A DNA stretch of 64,000 nt from Phnomibacter ginsenosidimutans (GTDB lineage Bacteria > Bacteroidota > Bacteroidia > Chitinophagales > Chitinophagaceae), in contig NZ_CP046566.1 of NCBI RefSeq assembly GCF_009740285.1, forward strand, positions 1,046,501 to 1,110,500, in the 5' to 3' direction. This document shows positions 1 through 8,472 of this stretch, piece by piece (position 1 is the first letter of the stretch; every line of letters starts with the position of its first letter). The notes below the pieces were generated by a model. That model made no database searches and was not told where the DNA came from. It was given only the letters and a program-made list of their open reading frames with translations. The translations under genes and the position numbers were made by a program.

Positions 1-172
1 TGCCAGGGGCATAAGCATAGTCTTTTTGTGTTTCCGGAATCTGGCGCAGCCATTGTTCCATTTCTGCCAATGAACCGCACAAAGTATCGAGAGCATCCGT
101 TTCGTGGGCGGCACAGTAGCTTACATAGGTTTGGTAAAAAGGGGCGTAGTCGCCGGTTAGTGGTTGTGGCAT
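1..172 (-). CDS. DinB-like protein, N-terminal fragment (cut by window edge)
   Basis: An open minus-strand frame starts with ATG at 172 and runs off the left edge after 57 codons. The visible N-terminus begins MPQPLTGDYAPFYQTYV, which resembles DinB-superfamily four-helix proteins (DfsB-type metal-dependent thiol transferases and relatives). The metal-binding histidines of that family would lie outside the window, so activity cannot be judged. The start lies 2 bp from the stop of the subtilase gene, so the two are probably co-transcribed, subtilase first. The family call rests on a short N-terminal resemblance only. Confidence 0.55.
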   Translation of the reverse strand, partial: MPQPLTGDYAPFYQTYVSYCAAHETDALDTLCGSLAEMEQWLRQIPETQKDYAYAPG

Positions 173-174
173 GG

Positions 175-1845
175 CTATTGGTTTGAAGGGGTAACGGATT
201 TGGGGTTGTGCTTGCTGTCGGTGAGTTGTGCTGCTAACTGCACAGCATTGTAAGCATTGACCACACCGCCTGTTTTGCAGGCTTCCCGCAGGGTAAGTGT
301 TTCTTTCTTTTCGCCGCCGGGTTTGGGAAATACTTTGTCGCTATGGCGGGTATCCACCGATTGCTCAATCACCTGTTTTACTTCTACAGCCGTCAGCTGC
401 GGAAAATAACTCCGCAAAATGGCGGCTATGCCACTCACCACCGGCGCAGCCATGCTGGTGCCCTGCAAAAATGCGTACTTGTTGCCTGTGGGTACTGTAG
501 CATAAATTTTTACACCCGGTGCCATTACATCCACGGTTTGCCGGCCATAGTTGGTAAAGTCGGCAATGAGTCCGCCCTTGATGCTCATGTCGCTGCTGGC
601 ACCAACAGTAATAAAGTTGGGAGCGATGGTTCCATTGTTTAAAAACGGTGTAGGGTACTGAGGTACTGTATCGAGAAAAGCTGCATCATTTCCGGCTGCA
701 TGCACCAGCAATACATTTTTACTCGCCGCATAGGCAATGGCATCATCCACCCAATGTTTTTGCGGGCTCAGGCCTTTGCCAAAACTCATGTTGATGATGC
801 TGGCACCCTGGTCTACCGCATAGCGAATGGCAAGGGCTACATCCTTATCGTGTTCATCGCCGTTGGGCACCACCCGTAGCGGCAATATGCGTACATTATC
901 TGCAATGCCATCAATGCCAAGTCCGTTATTTCTTACGGCAGCAATAATACCTGCTACGTGAGTGCCATGCATAGCACTGCCGGCCATCACATCTGCATTG
1001 CCATAGTTGCGGCTTTGCCAGCTGTTTTCATCATCGCCGGTTATTTGCAACCGATAATTGGTAGCAGGTTGTTCTCTTAAATAAATGATGTCTTCTTTTT
1101 GCTGAATGAACTCCCGCATGCCTTCCATAAACTCCACATTGGTTTGGTCGGGCTCTACTTGTAAGAGTGTGTAAATGCGGAGTAAATTCAGTTTTGCTTT
1201 TCTGGCTTCTGCACTTTGCGGCACAAAACTTTCCAGTTCAATGGGGGTAAACTCATGTTTGTTCCACTGTGCTGCAATAATGGAATCGTACTGCAACATG
1301 GTGCGGCTGGTGGCATTCAATATTTTGAGTATGAAGCGATCTTCTTCGGTTACTGTTACTGCTTTTTGCACTTGCAACCACAATCGAAAATCTGCCCGGG
1401 CTTCGGGTGACAACAAGTTGCTGTCTATTTGCCGGTTGTCGAATTGTGGTGCCAATGCATGAAACAGACGTGCAGCTTCGGCCGATTCTTTTTCTACATT
1501 TTCGCCGTTGCGGTTACCCAAAAAATTCCAGCCCAGTGCATCGTCGGGGTAGCCGTTGTTATCATCATCAATACCATTTGCGTTATTGTCTTTGGTATTG
1601 CGCCAGAGTACAGGTTTCAGGTCTTCATGTGTCGTGTCGATGCCGCTGTCTATCACTGCCACCACAATGGGCTGACTCTTGCGGCCCTTGAGAAAATCGT
1701 AGGCTTTTTGCAGCGAAATGCCATAATACCCGTCTTGTTCTTCATCAAGCAGATGCCAGCCTTTTTGAATAGGCTGTTGGGCCATGGCCACCTGTGCCGT
1801 ACTTAACACTGCTACCAAAAAGCAAACTATCCACCGTTGAAGCAT
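175..1845 (-). CDS. Secreted S8 family subtilisin-like serine peptidase
   Basis: This 556-residue protein has a signal peptide (about residues 1-23, ending AMAQQ) and so is exported. The subtilase triad is complete: Asp66 in VVAVIDSGID, His293 in MHGTHVAGI, Ser465 in LQGTSMAAPV, with the oxyanion Asn387 in HAAGND. An Asn/Asp-rich stretch near residues 86-102 (NNANGIDDDNNG) looks like the calcium-binding loop of Bacteroidota subtilases. About 225 residues separate Asp and His, far more than in subtilisin, so a large helical insertion sits inside the catalytic domain. No C-terminal secretion-sorting domain is evident. The protein likely degrades extracellular or periplasmic protein; the substrate is unknown. 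Confidence 0.9.
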   Translation of the reverse strand: MLQRWIVCFLVAVLSTAQVAMAQQPIQKGWHLLDEEQDGYYGISLQKAYDFLKGRKSQPIVVAVIDSGIDTTHEDLKPVLWRNTKDNNANGIDDDNNGYPDDALGWNFLGNRNGENVEKESAEAARLFHALAPQFDNRQIDSNLLSPEARADFRLWLQVQKAVTVTEEDRFILKILNATSRTMLQYDSIIAAQWNKHEFTPIELESFVPQSAEARKAKLNLLRIYTLLQVEPDQTNVEFMEGMREFIQQKEDIIYLREQPATNYRLQITGDDENSWQSRNYGNADVMAGSAMHGTHVAGIIAAVRNNGLGIDGIADNVRILPLRVVPNGDEHDKDVALAIRYAVDQGASIINMSFGKGLSPQKHWVDDAIAYAASKNVLLVHAAGNDAAFLDTVPQYPTPFLNNGTIAPNFITVGASSDMSIKGGLIADFTNYGRQTVDVMAPGVKIYATVPTGNKYAFLQGTSMAAPVVSGIAAILRSYFPQLTAVEVKQVIEQSVDTRHSDKVFPKPGGEKKETLTLREACKTGGVVNAYNAVQLAAQLTDSKHNPKSVTPSNQ

Positions 1846-1952
1846 ACTACAAATTTGACAAGCAATGCCGCTTGCATCCTGTTAAAAATAGTGGGCAGCA
1901 ATATAGGCGATATCTGCGGCCACATGAGAGAGGGGCGTTCCCATTTATACAA

Positions 1953-1978
1953 AAAGTGCTGCCCGGAGACAGCACTTT
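1953..1978 (-). terminator. Rho-independent terminator after the aldehyde dehydrogenase gene
   Basis: A 9-bp perfect stem (AAAGTGCTG / CAGCACTTT) with an 8-base loop is followed, reading the minus strand, by a T-rich tract. It lies 26 bp past the aldehyde dehydrogenase stop and would separate that transcript from the subtilase gene. Confidence 0.75.
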
Positions 1979-2003
1979 GATGAGGGGGTATAGAAAAAAT
2001 AGC

Positions 2004-3533
2004 TTATCCCAAATTGAATTGGATGCCTTGCGCCAGTGGCAACTTGTTGGTGTAGTTGATGGTGTTGGTTTGGCGTCGCATGTAATTTTTCCAGGCGTCG
2101 CTGCCACTTTCGCGGCCGCCACCGGTTTCTTTTTCGCCACCAAAAGCCCCGCCAATTTCAGCACCGCTGGTACCAATGTTGACGTTAGCAATGCCGCAGT
2201 CGCTGCCGGCAGCACTCAAAAACTGCTCGGCTTCCCGCAGGTTCAGCGTCATGATGGCGCTGCTCAAACCCTGTGGCACATTGTTTTGCATGGCAATGGC
2301 TTCGTCAAGGGTGTCATATTTCATGATGTACAAAATCGGCGCAAAAGTTTCGGTTTGTACAATGGGCATATCGGGCGTTACCTCAGCAATGCAGGGCTTT
2401 ACATAACAACCGCTTTCGTAGCCGGTGCCTTGCAGCACACCGCCTTCTACCAAAAACTTGCCACCCTGCTGTTTACAGGCTTCAATAGCATTCAGGTAGT
2501 TCTTTACGGCATCGGTATCAATCAACGGACCTACGTGGTTGTTGCTATCCAGCGGATCGCCAATGCTGAGTTGCGCATAAGCATTAGCCAGTTTTTTGCT
2601 GAATGTATCGTACACAGATTGATGAATGATAAGGCGACGGGTAGATGTACAACGCTGGCCGGCCGTACCTACGGCGCCAAACACACAACCAATCAGGCTC
2701 ATATCCAGGTCGGCATCTTTGCTGATGATGATGGCATTGTTGCCACCCAGCTCCAACAGGCTACGGCCCATACGGCCAGCTACTGCTTTGCCTACTTCTT
2801 TACCCATGCGGGTGCTGCCGGTAGCACTAATCAGCGGCAGGCGATGGTCGTTGCTCATCCATTCGCCCACTTCGCGGCCACCGTTTACAATACAACTTAC
2901 GCCTTCGGGTACGCCGTTCTTTGCAAATACATCTTGCACAATCAGCTGACAAGCTACTGAGCAAAGCGGTGCTTTTTCAGAAGCCTTCCAAATGCAGGTA
3001 TCGCCGCAAACCCAAGCCAGCATGCTGTTCCAGCTCCATACGGCCACCGGAAAGTTGAAGGCACTGATGATGCCTACTACACCCAGCGGATGCCATTGCT
3101 CGTACATGCGGTGGCCGGGGCGTTCGCTATGCATGCTCAGGCCATACAGCTGGCGGCTGAGGCCAACGGCAAAATCGCAGATGTCAATCATTTCCTGCAC
3201 TTCACCCAAGCCTTCCTGCAGGCTTTTGCCCATTTCATAACTCACCAGTTTGCCCAGTGCGTCTTTGTGCTGGCGGAGTGCTTCACCAATTTGGCGTACC
3301 ACTTCGCCACGGCGGGGTGCGGGCCACTGGCGCCATTCTACAAAGGCTTCTTGTGCCTTTGCTACAACGGCTTCGTAGCCTTCTTTATCTGTGGCCGTTA
3401 CCTGGCCAATGAGGCTGGCATCAACGGGAGAGTATGAATTAAGTTGGCTGCCAGTACTGCTGAGCCATTGGGCACCGGTAGAAGTGCCGGCATTGGTGGC
3501 CTCCAAACGGAGGGCCTGCAAAAAATCTTTCAT
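2004..3533 (-). CDS. NAD-dependent aldehyde dehydrogenase, ALDH7 type (aminoadipate-semialdehyde/P6C dehydrogenase-like)
   Basis: This 509-residue cytosolic enzyme oxidises an aldehyde to the acid with NAD(P)+. Visible active-site elements are Asn160 in SAFNFP, Glu261 in LLELGGNN and nucleophile Cys295 in GQRCTSTRR. The ELGGNNA motif and overall layout fit the ALDH7 (antiquitin) group, which acts on alpha-aminoadipate semialdehyde / piperideine-6-carboxylate in lysine breakdown. The frame stays open to 3800, but the upstream part translates a repeat-rich intergenic stretch and does not look like protein, so the ATG at 3533 is taken. It stands as a single gene with its own terminator. The exact substrate is inferred from family resemblance. 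Confidence 0.88.
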   Translation of the reverse strand: MKDFLQALRLEATNAGTSTGAQWLSSTGSQLNSYSPVDASLIGQVTATDKEGYEAVVAKAQEAFVEWRQWPAPRRGEVVRQIGEALRQHKDALGKLVSYEMGKSLQEGLGEVQEMIDICDFAVGLSRQLYGLSMHSERPGHRMYEQWHPLGVVGIISAFNFPVAVWSWNSMLAWVCGDTCIWKASEKAPLCSVACQLIVQDVFAKNGVPEGVSCIVNGGREVGEWMSNDHRLPLISATGSTRMGKEVGKAVAGRMGRSLLELGGNNAIIISKDADLDMSLIGCVFGAVGTAGQRCTSTRRLIIHQSVYDTFSKKLANAYAQLSIGDPLDSNNHVGPLIDTDAVKNYLNAIEACKQQGGKFLVEGGVLQGTGYESGCYVKPCIAEVTPDMPIVQTETFAPILYIMKYDTLDEAIAMQNNVPQGLSSAIMTLNLREAEQFLSAAGSDCGIANVNIGTSGAEIGGAFGGEKETGGGRESGSDAWKNYMRRQTNTINYTNKLPLAQGIQFNLG

Positions 3534-3563
3534 GTTGTAAGCTGTCTTGTTAAGCAATCGATA

Positions 3564-3886
3564 GTCCCGCCCGATTGTGGCGGGAGCGGCGCAAAGGTCG
3601 GATTTTATCCGCAGGAAAAAGTCCGGAAGTCGGGAGACCGAAAGTCCGGAGTCCGGAGACCGGAACCGGGAGTTTTCTCCCCTCTTTGGAGGGGTGCCCT
3701 TTAGGGCGGGGTGGGTTTCTTCGCTCAAGTTGGTCGCGGACATACAAGGAACATCTTCGCCCATGTTGGTCGCTGACCAACATGGAAAATTCATGCCCAC
3801 TGTTGTTGGTCAGGCGACCAACAAAAGCGAACATGGAACAACTGTCTTCATTGAAAAGTAACGATGAACTCATAGGCCGGGAGGCC
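3564..3886. repeat. Nest of short palindromes and degenerate repeats in a 370-bp gap
   Basis: The gap between the aldehyde dehydrogenase and the TonB receptor holds no credible gene. It contains several adjacent palindromic units: TCCCGCC/GGCGGGA at 3565-3585; a degenerate direct repeat of GTCCGGAGACCGGA type near 3620-3670; a CCCCTC..GAGGGG element near 3678-3695; a near-perfect 25-bp palindrome at 3761-3785 with arms CCATGTTGGTC; GTTGGTC/GACCAAC at 3805-3822; and AGGCC/GGCCT near 3873-3886. These resemble REP-like dispersed elements of Bacteroidota chromosomes. Copy number elsewhere in the genome cannot be seen here. Confidence 0.65.
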
Positions 3887-3903
3887 TGAAGAGCACAGTT
3901 GTA

Positions 3904-5807
3904 TTACCGGTTCCATTTCACCCCACCCATTAGCCAGCGGCGGGGCATCACAGAGCCCAGCAGGTCGCTGTAGCTCACATCGCCTACATTATCTGCCTGC
4001 ACAAATACACTCAGGTGACTGCTGATGCGGCCATCTATTCGAACATTGGTAAGCCAGTAGTTGGGGGTAATGCTGGCATTGATGGCATTGGCTTTTTGTT
4101 CGCGGCGTTGCTTGTACAAACCATTCACCGCAATGGTGATGCGGTGGTATTGATACACGATGCCATAGTTGAACAAGAAACGTGCATGAGAGCTGATATA
4201 GAAACCAGGGGTAGCGCCATTGCTATTGCTGTTGAGCCACACCAGTCCGGCATTGCCCTGCAGCCAATGCTGCGGTTTCCATTGTTTGCGGTAGGTAATG
4301 TCTGTTTCAAAACCATTCGTTTGCACACTGGCAATGTTTTTAGCCAAGGCATAGGTACCCGTTGGTACAAGGTTTACCTGACGTGGCATTTGCGCATATG
4401 GTGTAGTTACAAAATCTATCAGGTTGCGTTGTTCGCGGCTAAACCATCCCGCTGCAATTTTGATGGATTCGGCCAGCCATACATCGGCGCCGACTTCGTA
4501 GCTCCAAGATGTTTCTGGTTTTAAATCGGGGTTGCCAATGCTGCCGCTGGCTACGAGGGTACGGTTGTAATTGTTGAAGCGTTCGGTAAAGTCAGCATCA
4601 CGTATGGTTCGTCCAACACTGCCCCGCAATTGATAAAAACTCCGTTTGTAGGAGAGATTCAATTGGGGCAATAATTCTATGCCACTGCGTTGGTGAATGT
4701 CCAGTCGCAGTGCTGGTTCTGCCTGAATGTATTGACCTATTTGCTGATGCAAAACAGCGAATACACCTGTTTGCGAAACGCTGTGATTGCCGCGGTCGTT
4801 GCTCTTGATTTGCTTTTGCACAAATTGAAGTCCGGTAGTAATGCTGCTTTTTGCTGATAACTCAATATCTGCCACACTCAACGCTTGCCAAACCGATGAA
4901 TTGTTTTGATTGGGCGTACTGCGTTTGTTGAAGCTGTAGCGATCGTCAGTGGTTTTGTAACCAGCATCCAGCCGCCATTTCAGGTGCTTTCCTGTATAGC
5001 CTGTTTGCAAATGATTCCATTGTGTTATCACCCGTTCACGGGCGGTGTCGCTGGCAAACGTGGTATAAAAATTTTGCGCTGCAAAGTCGCGGTAGTCGTA
5101 CGCTACTCTTGCCGCTGTGTACCATTTTTCATTCCACTGGTGTCGGTACGATGCAGAGATGGTGCTGGCATCTAAAAAGCCTTTGGTGCCCCGCTGTTGC
5201 TGACCTGTTGCATGGTTGCTTTGTATACCTGCACTTACAATACCTTTTTTGTAGTGAATGTGCCGCCTGCACTAGCATTGAATAATCCATATTCACCTAC
5301 GGCTATTTGTGCAGTAGTTCGTTGCTTACGTTGGTTGGCAAAACTTTTGGTGATGATGTGAATGACACCACCCACAGCTTCGGTGCCATAGATGGCAGAA
5401 GAGGCGCCTTTCAATACTTCGATGCGGTCTATTTCCGAAGGGGCAATAGGAATGTAGCTGCTGAAATGACCAGTCAGCGGGTCGTTCAACCGGATGCCAT
5501 CGAGAATCACCAGCACTTGCTGAAAAGTGCCGCCCCGAATCACCAAATCGCTTTGGCTGCCCATGGGTCCACGGGCCTGCATTTCTACACCAGGAATGTA
5601 GCGCAGCAATTCATCGATAGAGTGCACGGGTAGTTGGTAAAATTGTTCGCCGCGGAGTACCACAATATTGCGACCAGTTTTGGAGGCCTGCAAAGGCGTG
5701 ATGCTTGCGGTAACCGTCACCGGGTCGAGGCCTGTATCGGCGCTGTCCTGCGCCAACAATGATTGAGTCAACAGGATGCAAACGGTAAGCAGTGCGGAAA
5801 TACGCAT
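3904..5807 (-). CDS. TonB-dependent outer-membrane receptor, BtuB-like (one apparent frameshift)
   Basis: The protein begins with a signal peptide (MRISALLTVCILLTQSLLAQ) and a plug domain with LRYIPGVE, LVIRGG, LDGIRLNDP and IEVLKGASSAIYG motifs typical of BtuB/CirA receptors. The N-terminal frame stops at 5235, and the beta-barrel continues in another frame to 3904. Adding one base to the T6 run at 5245-5250 restores a smooth reading (TTKKGIVSAGIQ). The repaired product is about 635 residues, normal for this family. It would import a TonB-dependent ligand such as a cobalamin, siderophore or metal complex; the ligand is unknown. A cytochrome c gene is divergent from it. The break is more likely a sequence error than decay. 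Confidence 0.85.
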
Positions 5808-5915
5808 GTATCTTTCTTTGGTTGGGCGGCAAATATAGGTGGCCCGTAAAATGTGGGTTTGTCGAAGAAGGGAACAATACCGCTACACACTATGTTATAT
5901 TGCACATAAACTTTT

Positions 5916-5941
5916 TTGACAGGCACCAACCATTAGTTTTG
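5916..5941 (+). promoter_or_regulatory. Possible promoter of the cytochrome c gene
   Basis: The octamer TAGTTTTG at 5934-5941 fits the Bacteroidota -7 consensus TAnnTTTG. A TTG at 5916-5918 could be the -33 element, although the 15-bp spacing is shorter than the usual 19 or so. The box lies 22 bp before the ATG at 5963. Confidence 0.4.
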
Positions 5942-5962
5942 CCGCCGTCTAATTCATCTATC

Positions 5963-6358
5963 ATGAAGAAACTTGTTGCTACAGGCATCCTGGTCATTTT
6001 GTGTACTGCAGCTTTTTTGCAAACCGGCAAACCTGCCAATTATGAAGCGGGCAAAAAAGTATATACGCAAGCCTGTATGCCCTGCCACATGGCCGATGGC
6101 AAAGGCATTAGCGGCATGAACCCGCCACTGATAAAAACCGAATGGGTACTGGGCGATAAAAAACGCCTCATCAATATTGTGCTCAAAGGCATTGAAGAGC
6201 CACTGACCATTGATGGTGAAGAATACGTGATACCCATGCCTGCTCAACCACAATTGACCAATCAGCAAATTGCAGATGTGCTCACCTACATACGCAACAG
6301 CTTTGGCAATAAAGCATCAGTGGTAACTGTGGCGGAGGTGAAGAAGGTGAGGGGCTAA
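5963..6358 (+). CDS. Secreted class I cytochrome c, monohaem
   Basis: This 131-residue protein has an N-terminal signal segment (residues 1-20) and a single haem-binding CMPCH motif (Cys38, Cys41, His42). Met92 in IPMPAQPQL is a plausible sixth ligand, and the C-terminal helix (QIADVLTYIRNSFG) is the usual cytochrome c helix. The frame is open further upstream, but only the ATG at 5963 gives a signal peptide. It probably carries electrons in the periplasm between a dehydrogenase or bc-type complex and a terminal oxidase. It is divergent from the TonB receptor gene. The partner cannot be identified here. Confidence 0.87.
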   Translation: MKKLVATGILVILCTAAFLQTGKPANYEAGKKVYTQACMPCHMADGKGISGMNPPLIKTEWVLGDKKRLINIVLKGIEEPLTIDGEEYVIPMPAQPQLTNQQIADVLTYIRNSFGNKASVVTVAEVKKVRG

Positions 6359-6518
6359 ACCCCTAACCCCCTAAAGGGGGCTTTGCAGTTCCAGAGGTAA
6401 AAACTGTAACCAACAATGATGCGTTTTGTTGCTGTGAAATCAATTACGATTCTTCAGCGTTCCCTCGTTCCTCAGCATGACGAAACGAAATCAGAAATCG
6501 TACATCAGACATCAGACA
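6345..6518. repeat. Dispersed repeat remnants between the cytochrome c gene and panB
   Basis: Right at the cytochrome c stop is an inverted CCCCCTAAAGGGGG element inside a C/T-rich stretch. Further on is CTCGTTCCTCAGCATGACG, a motif I recall as very common between genes in Bacteroidota, and a tandem ACATCAG series near 6500-6520. No gene is visible. Confidence 0.5.
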
Positions 6519-7335
6519 TCAGTATGATTCTGCTTCACTCGGAAAATCTTTTGCTTTCACATCGGTCACATATTGCTGCACGGCACCGGTGATTTGTTCG
6601 TGCAGGTTGAGGTACTGCCGTAAAAAGCGGGGCTTAAATTCCGTATTGATGCCGAGCATATCATGCATTACCAGCACTTGACCATCGCAGTATACACCTG
6701 CCCCAATGCCAATGGTAGGAATGTGCAAACTTTCCGAAACTTCTTTAGCAAGGCTGGCAGGAATTTTTTCGAGCACAATGGCAAAGCACCCGGCTTCTTG
6801 CAGCAGCAATGCATCTTCCCGTAGTTTTTGTGCTTCAGCTTCTTCTTTGGCCCGTACCGTATAAGTGCCAAATTTGTAAATGCTTTGTGGTGTCAAACCC
6901 AAGTGGCCCATCACCGGTATGCCGGCATCCACCACTTTTTTGATGCTGTCAAGTATTTCTCTTCCTCCTTCCAGTTTCAAACTGTGGCCACCTGTTTCTT
7001 TCATGATGCGAATGGCAGATGCCACGGCTATATCGCTTGTTACTTTGATAAGTGCCAAAAGGCATATCAATCACCACCAAACTACGTTGCACACCACGCA
7101 CTACACTTTGGGCATGGTATATCATTTGCTCAAGTGTAAGTGGCAATGTGGTTTCATGTCCGGCCATTACATTGCTGGCACTGTCGCCCACCAAAATCAC
7201 ATCAATACCTGCCTGATCAAACAACCGGGCAAACGAAAAATCGTAGGCCGTTATCATGGCAATTTTGCTGCCATCGGTTTTCATTTTCAGCAGGGTATTG
7301 GTCGTTATTTTTTTTACAGCAGAATAGGTGCTCAT
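6519..7335 (-). CDS. panB: 3-methyl-2-oxobutanoate hydroxymethyltransferase (one apparent frameshift)
   Basis: PanB transfers a hydroxymethyl group from methylene-tetrahydrofolate to ketoisovalerate, giving ketopantoate, the first step of pantothenate synthesis. The N-terminal half (ATG at 7335, MSTYSAVKK) has [23 protein letters not shown] and IDMPFGTYQ. The C-terminal half in another frame has [15 protein letters not shown] and [20 protein letters not shown]. Together they make a normal-length PanB of about 270 residues. The break is near 7035-7040, where dropping one base restores the reading. It ends the minus-strand run that starts with panC. panC and panD, 5-6 kb upstream in the same direction, complete the pathway except ketopantoate reductase. 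Confidence 0.9.
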
Positions 7336-7450
7336 GCCAATGTGTTTTTTCGCCTTGGGCGATATGTGAAATCGGGAAGTGCCTGACAGCAAAGAAAACA
7401 AGATTGCTACAGCAGGCAAGGAAATTCGTAGGTAAAACTAACCGGCGGAT

Positions 7451-8341
7451 TTATTTTTCGGTATTCGACAACTGCTCGTACAAGTGATGAATCAAACCAT
7501 CGGCTAAACCAATTTTGGGTACATAAATCAGTTCGGCATCGGCCCAGCGCATCACGTTGATGTAAATCTGCAAAGCTGGAACAATTACATCGGCGCGGTC
7601 TTCCCGCAAGTTGTATTGCAGCATTCTTTCTTGCAAAGAAAAATTGCTGAACTCTTTGTAATAATCCCGCAAGATTTCCAGCGATAGCGGCTTACCATCT
7701 TTCTTTTTCGACATGGAGAAAACCTTGTTGATATTGCCGCCACTGCCAATGGCAACCATATTGCTCAGCCCTTTTACATTTCGCTTGATGGTATCTTTCA
7801 TCACATCCCACTGGTATTCTGCTATCATGCCTTTGAGTAAGCGGATGGTGCCAATATTGAAGGATTGTTTGAAGACCAGTTTGCCTTTGGAAAAGCAAGT
7901 GGTTTCGGTACTGCCACCGCCTACATCAATGTAAAGGTAGTTATGGTCGGTGTCCATGTTTTCGGCAATGTGATTTTCGTAAATCATAGCCGCTTCATCA
8001 GAGCCGCCGATCACTTCAATATCAATGCCGGTTTCCATTTTTATTTTGCGCAGAATGTCGGGGGCATTGCTGGCATCACGCATGGCGCTGGTGGCGCAGG
8101 CTTTCATGTGTTTTACATCGTAGGCATTCATGAGGTGTTTGTAAGCCTTCATGGTTTGCAAAATCATGCCCGTTCTGTGCGGTGAAATTTTCCCTTCTGC
8201 AAATACATCCATACCCAGCCGGAGGGGTACCCGCACCAGATTTATTTTACTGAAAACAGGTTTGCCTTTTTCATCGTGCAGCACATCTGAAATGAGCAGA
8301 CGGGCTGCGTTGCTACCAATATCTATTGCTGCCAAACGCAT
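7451..8341 (-). CDS. ppx: Ppx/GppA family exopolyphosphatase
   Basis: This 296-residue protein belongs to the sugar-kinase/Hsp70/actin-like phosphatase fold. The N-terminal phosphate loop AAIDIGSNAARLL, the second loop YIDVGGGSTETT and the IGSGGNINK motif are present. It has only the two N-terminal domains and lacks the C-terminal HD region of E. coli Ppx, as in short Ppx/GppA proteins. It would hydrolyse terminal phosphates of polyphosphate or pppGpp. It follows ppk1 by 131 bp on the same strand, which favours polyphosphate turnover. ATG at 8341 is taken; a TTG two codons earlier is possible. Confidence 0.85.
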   Translation of the reverse strand: MRLAAIDIGSNAARLLISDVLHDEKGKPVFSKINLVRVPLRLGMDVFAEGKISPHRTGMILQTMKAYKHLMNAYDVKHMKACATSAMRDASNAPDILRKIKMETGIDIEVIGGSDEAAMIYENHIAENMDTDHNYLYIDVGGGSTETTCFSKGKLVFKQSFNIGTIRLLKGMIAEYQWDVMKDTIKRNVKGLSNMVAIGSGGNINKVFSMSKKKDGKPLSLEILRDYYKEFSNFSLQERMLQYNLREDRADVIVPALQIYINVMRWADAELIYVPKIGLADGLIHHLYEQLSNTEK

Positions 8342-8364
8342 GCCCAAATAAAGGCTATTTTATC

Positions 8365-8470
8365 CATTTGCAGGGGAGCTCACGGAGCTGAGTTTTTCGC
8401 ACAGATTGCACAGCGTTTTTTATTTTCTGCGAAAATCCGTTTTCATCCTGCAAATCCGCGTCCTATGAAT
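8365..8470. other. ppk-ppx intergenic segment with repeat-like text
   Basis: The gap holds no gene. An inverted GAGCTCACGGAGCTGAG stretch is followed by CTGCGAAAATCCG..CTGCAAATCCGCG, a motif resembling dispersed intergenic text of Bacteroidota genomes. No clear terminator is visible, so read-through from ppk1 into ppx is possible. Confidence 0.35.
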
Positions 8471-8472
8471 TA

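Noticed and set aside
1794..2960. 388-codon plus-strand open frame across the aldehyde dehydrogenase gene
   Set aside because: It lies opposite a clearly conserved ALDH gene and has no recognisable motif; a by-product of codon bias.
3534..3800. 89-residue N-terminal extension of the aldehyde dehydrogenase
   Set aside because: It translates palindromic intergenic repeats; the ATG at 3533 gives the normal ALDH length.
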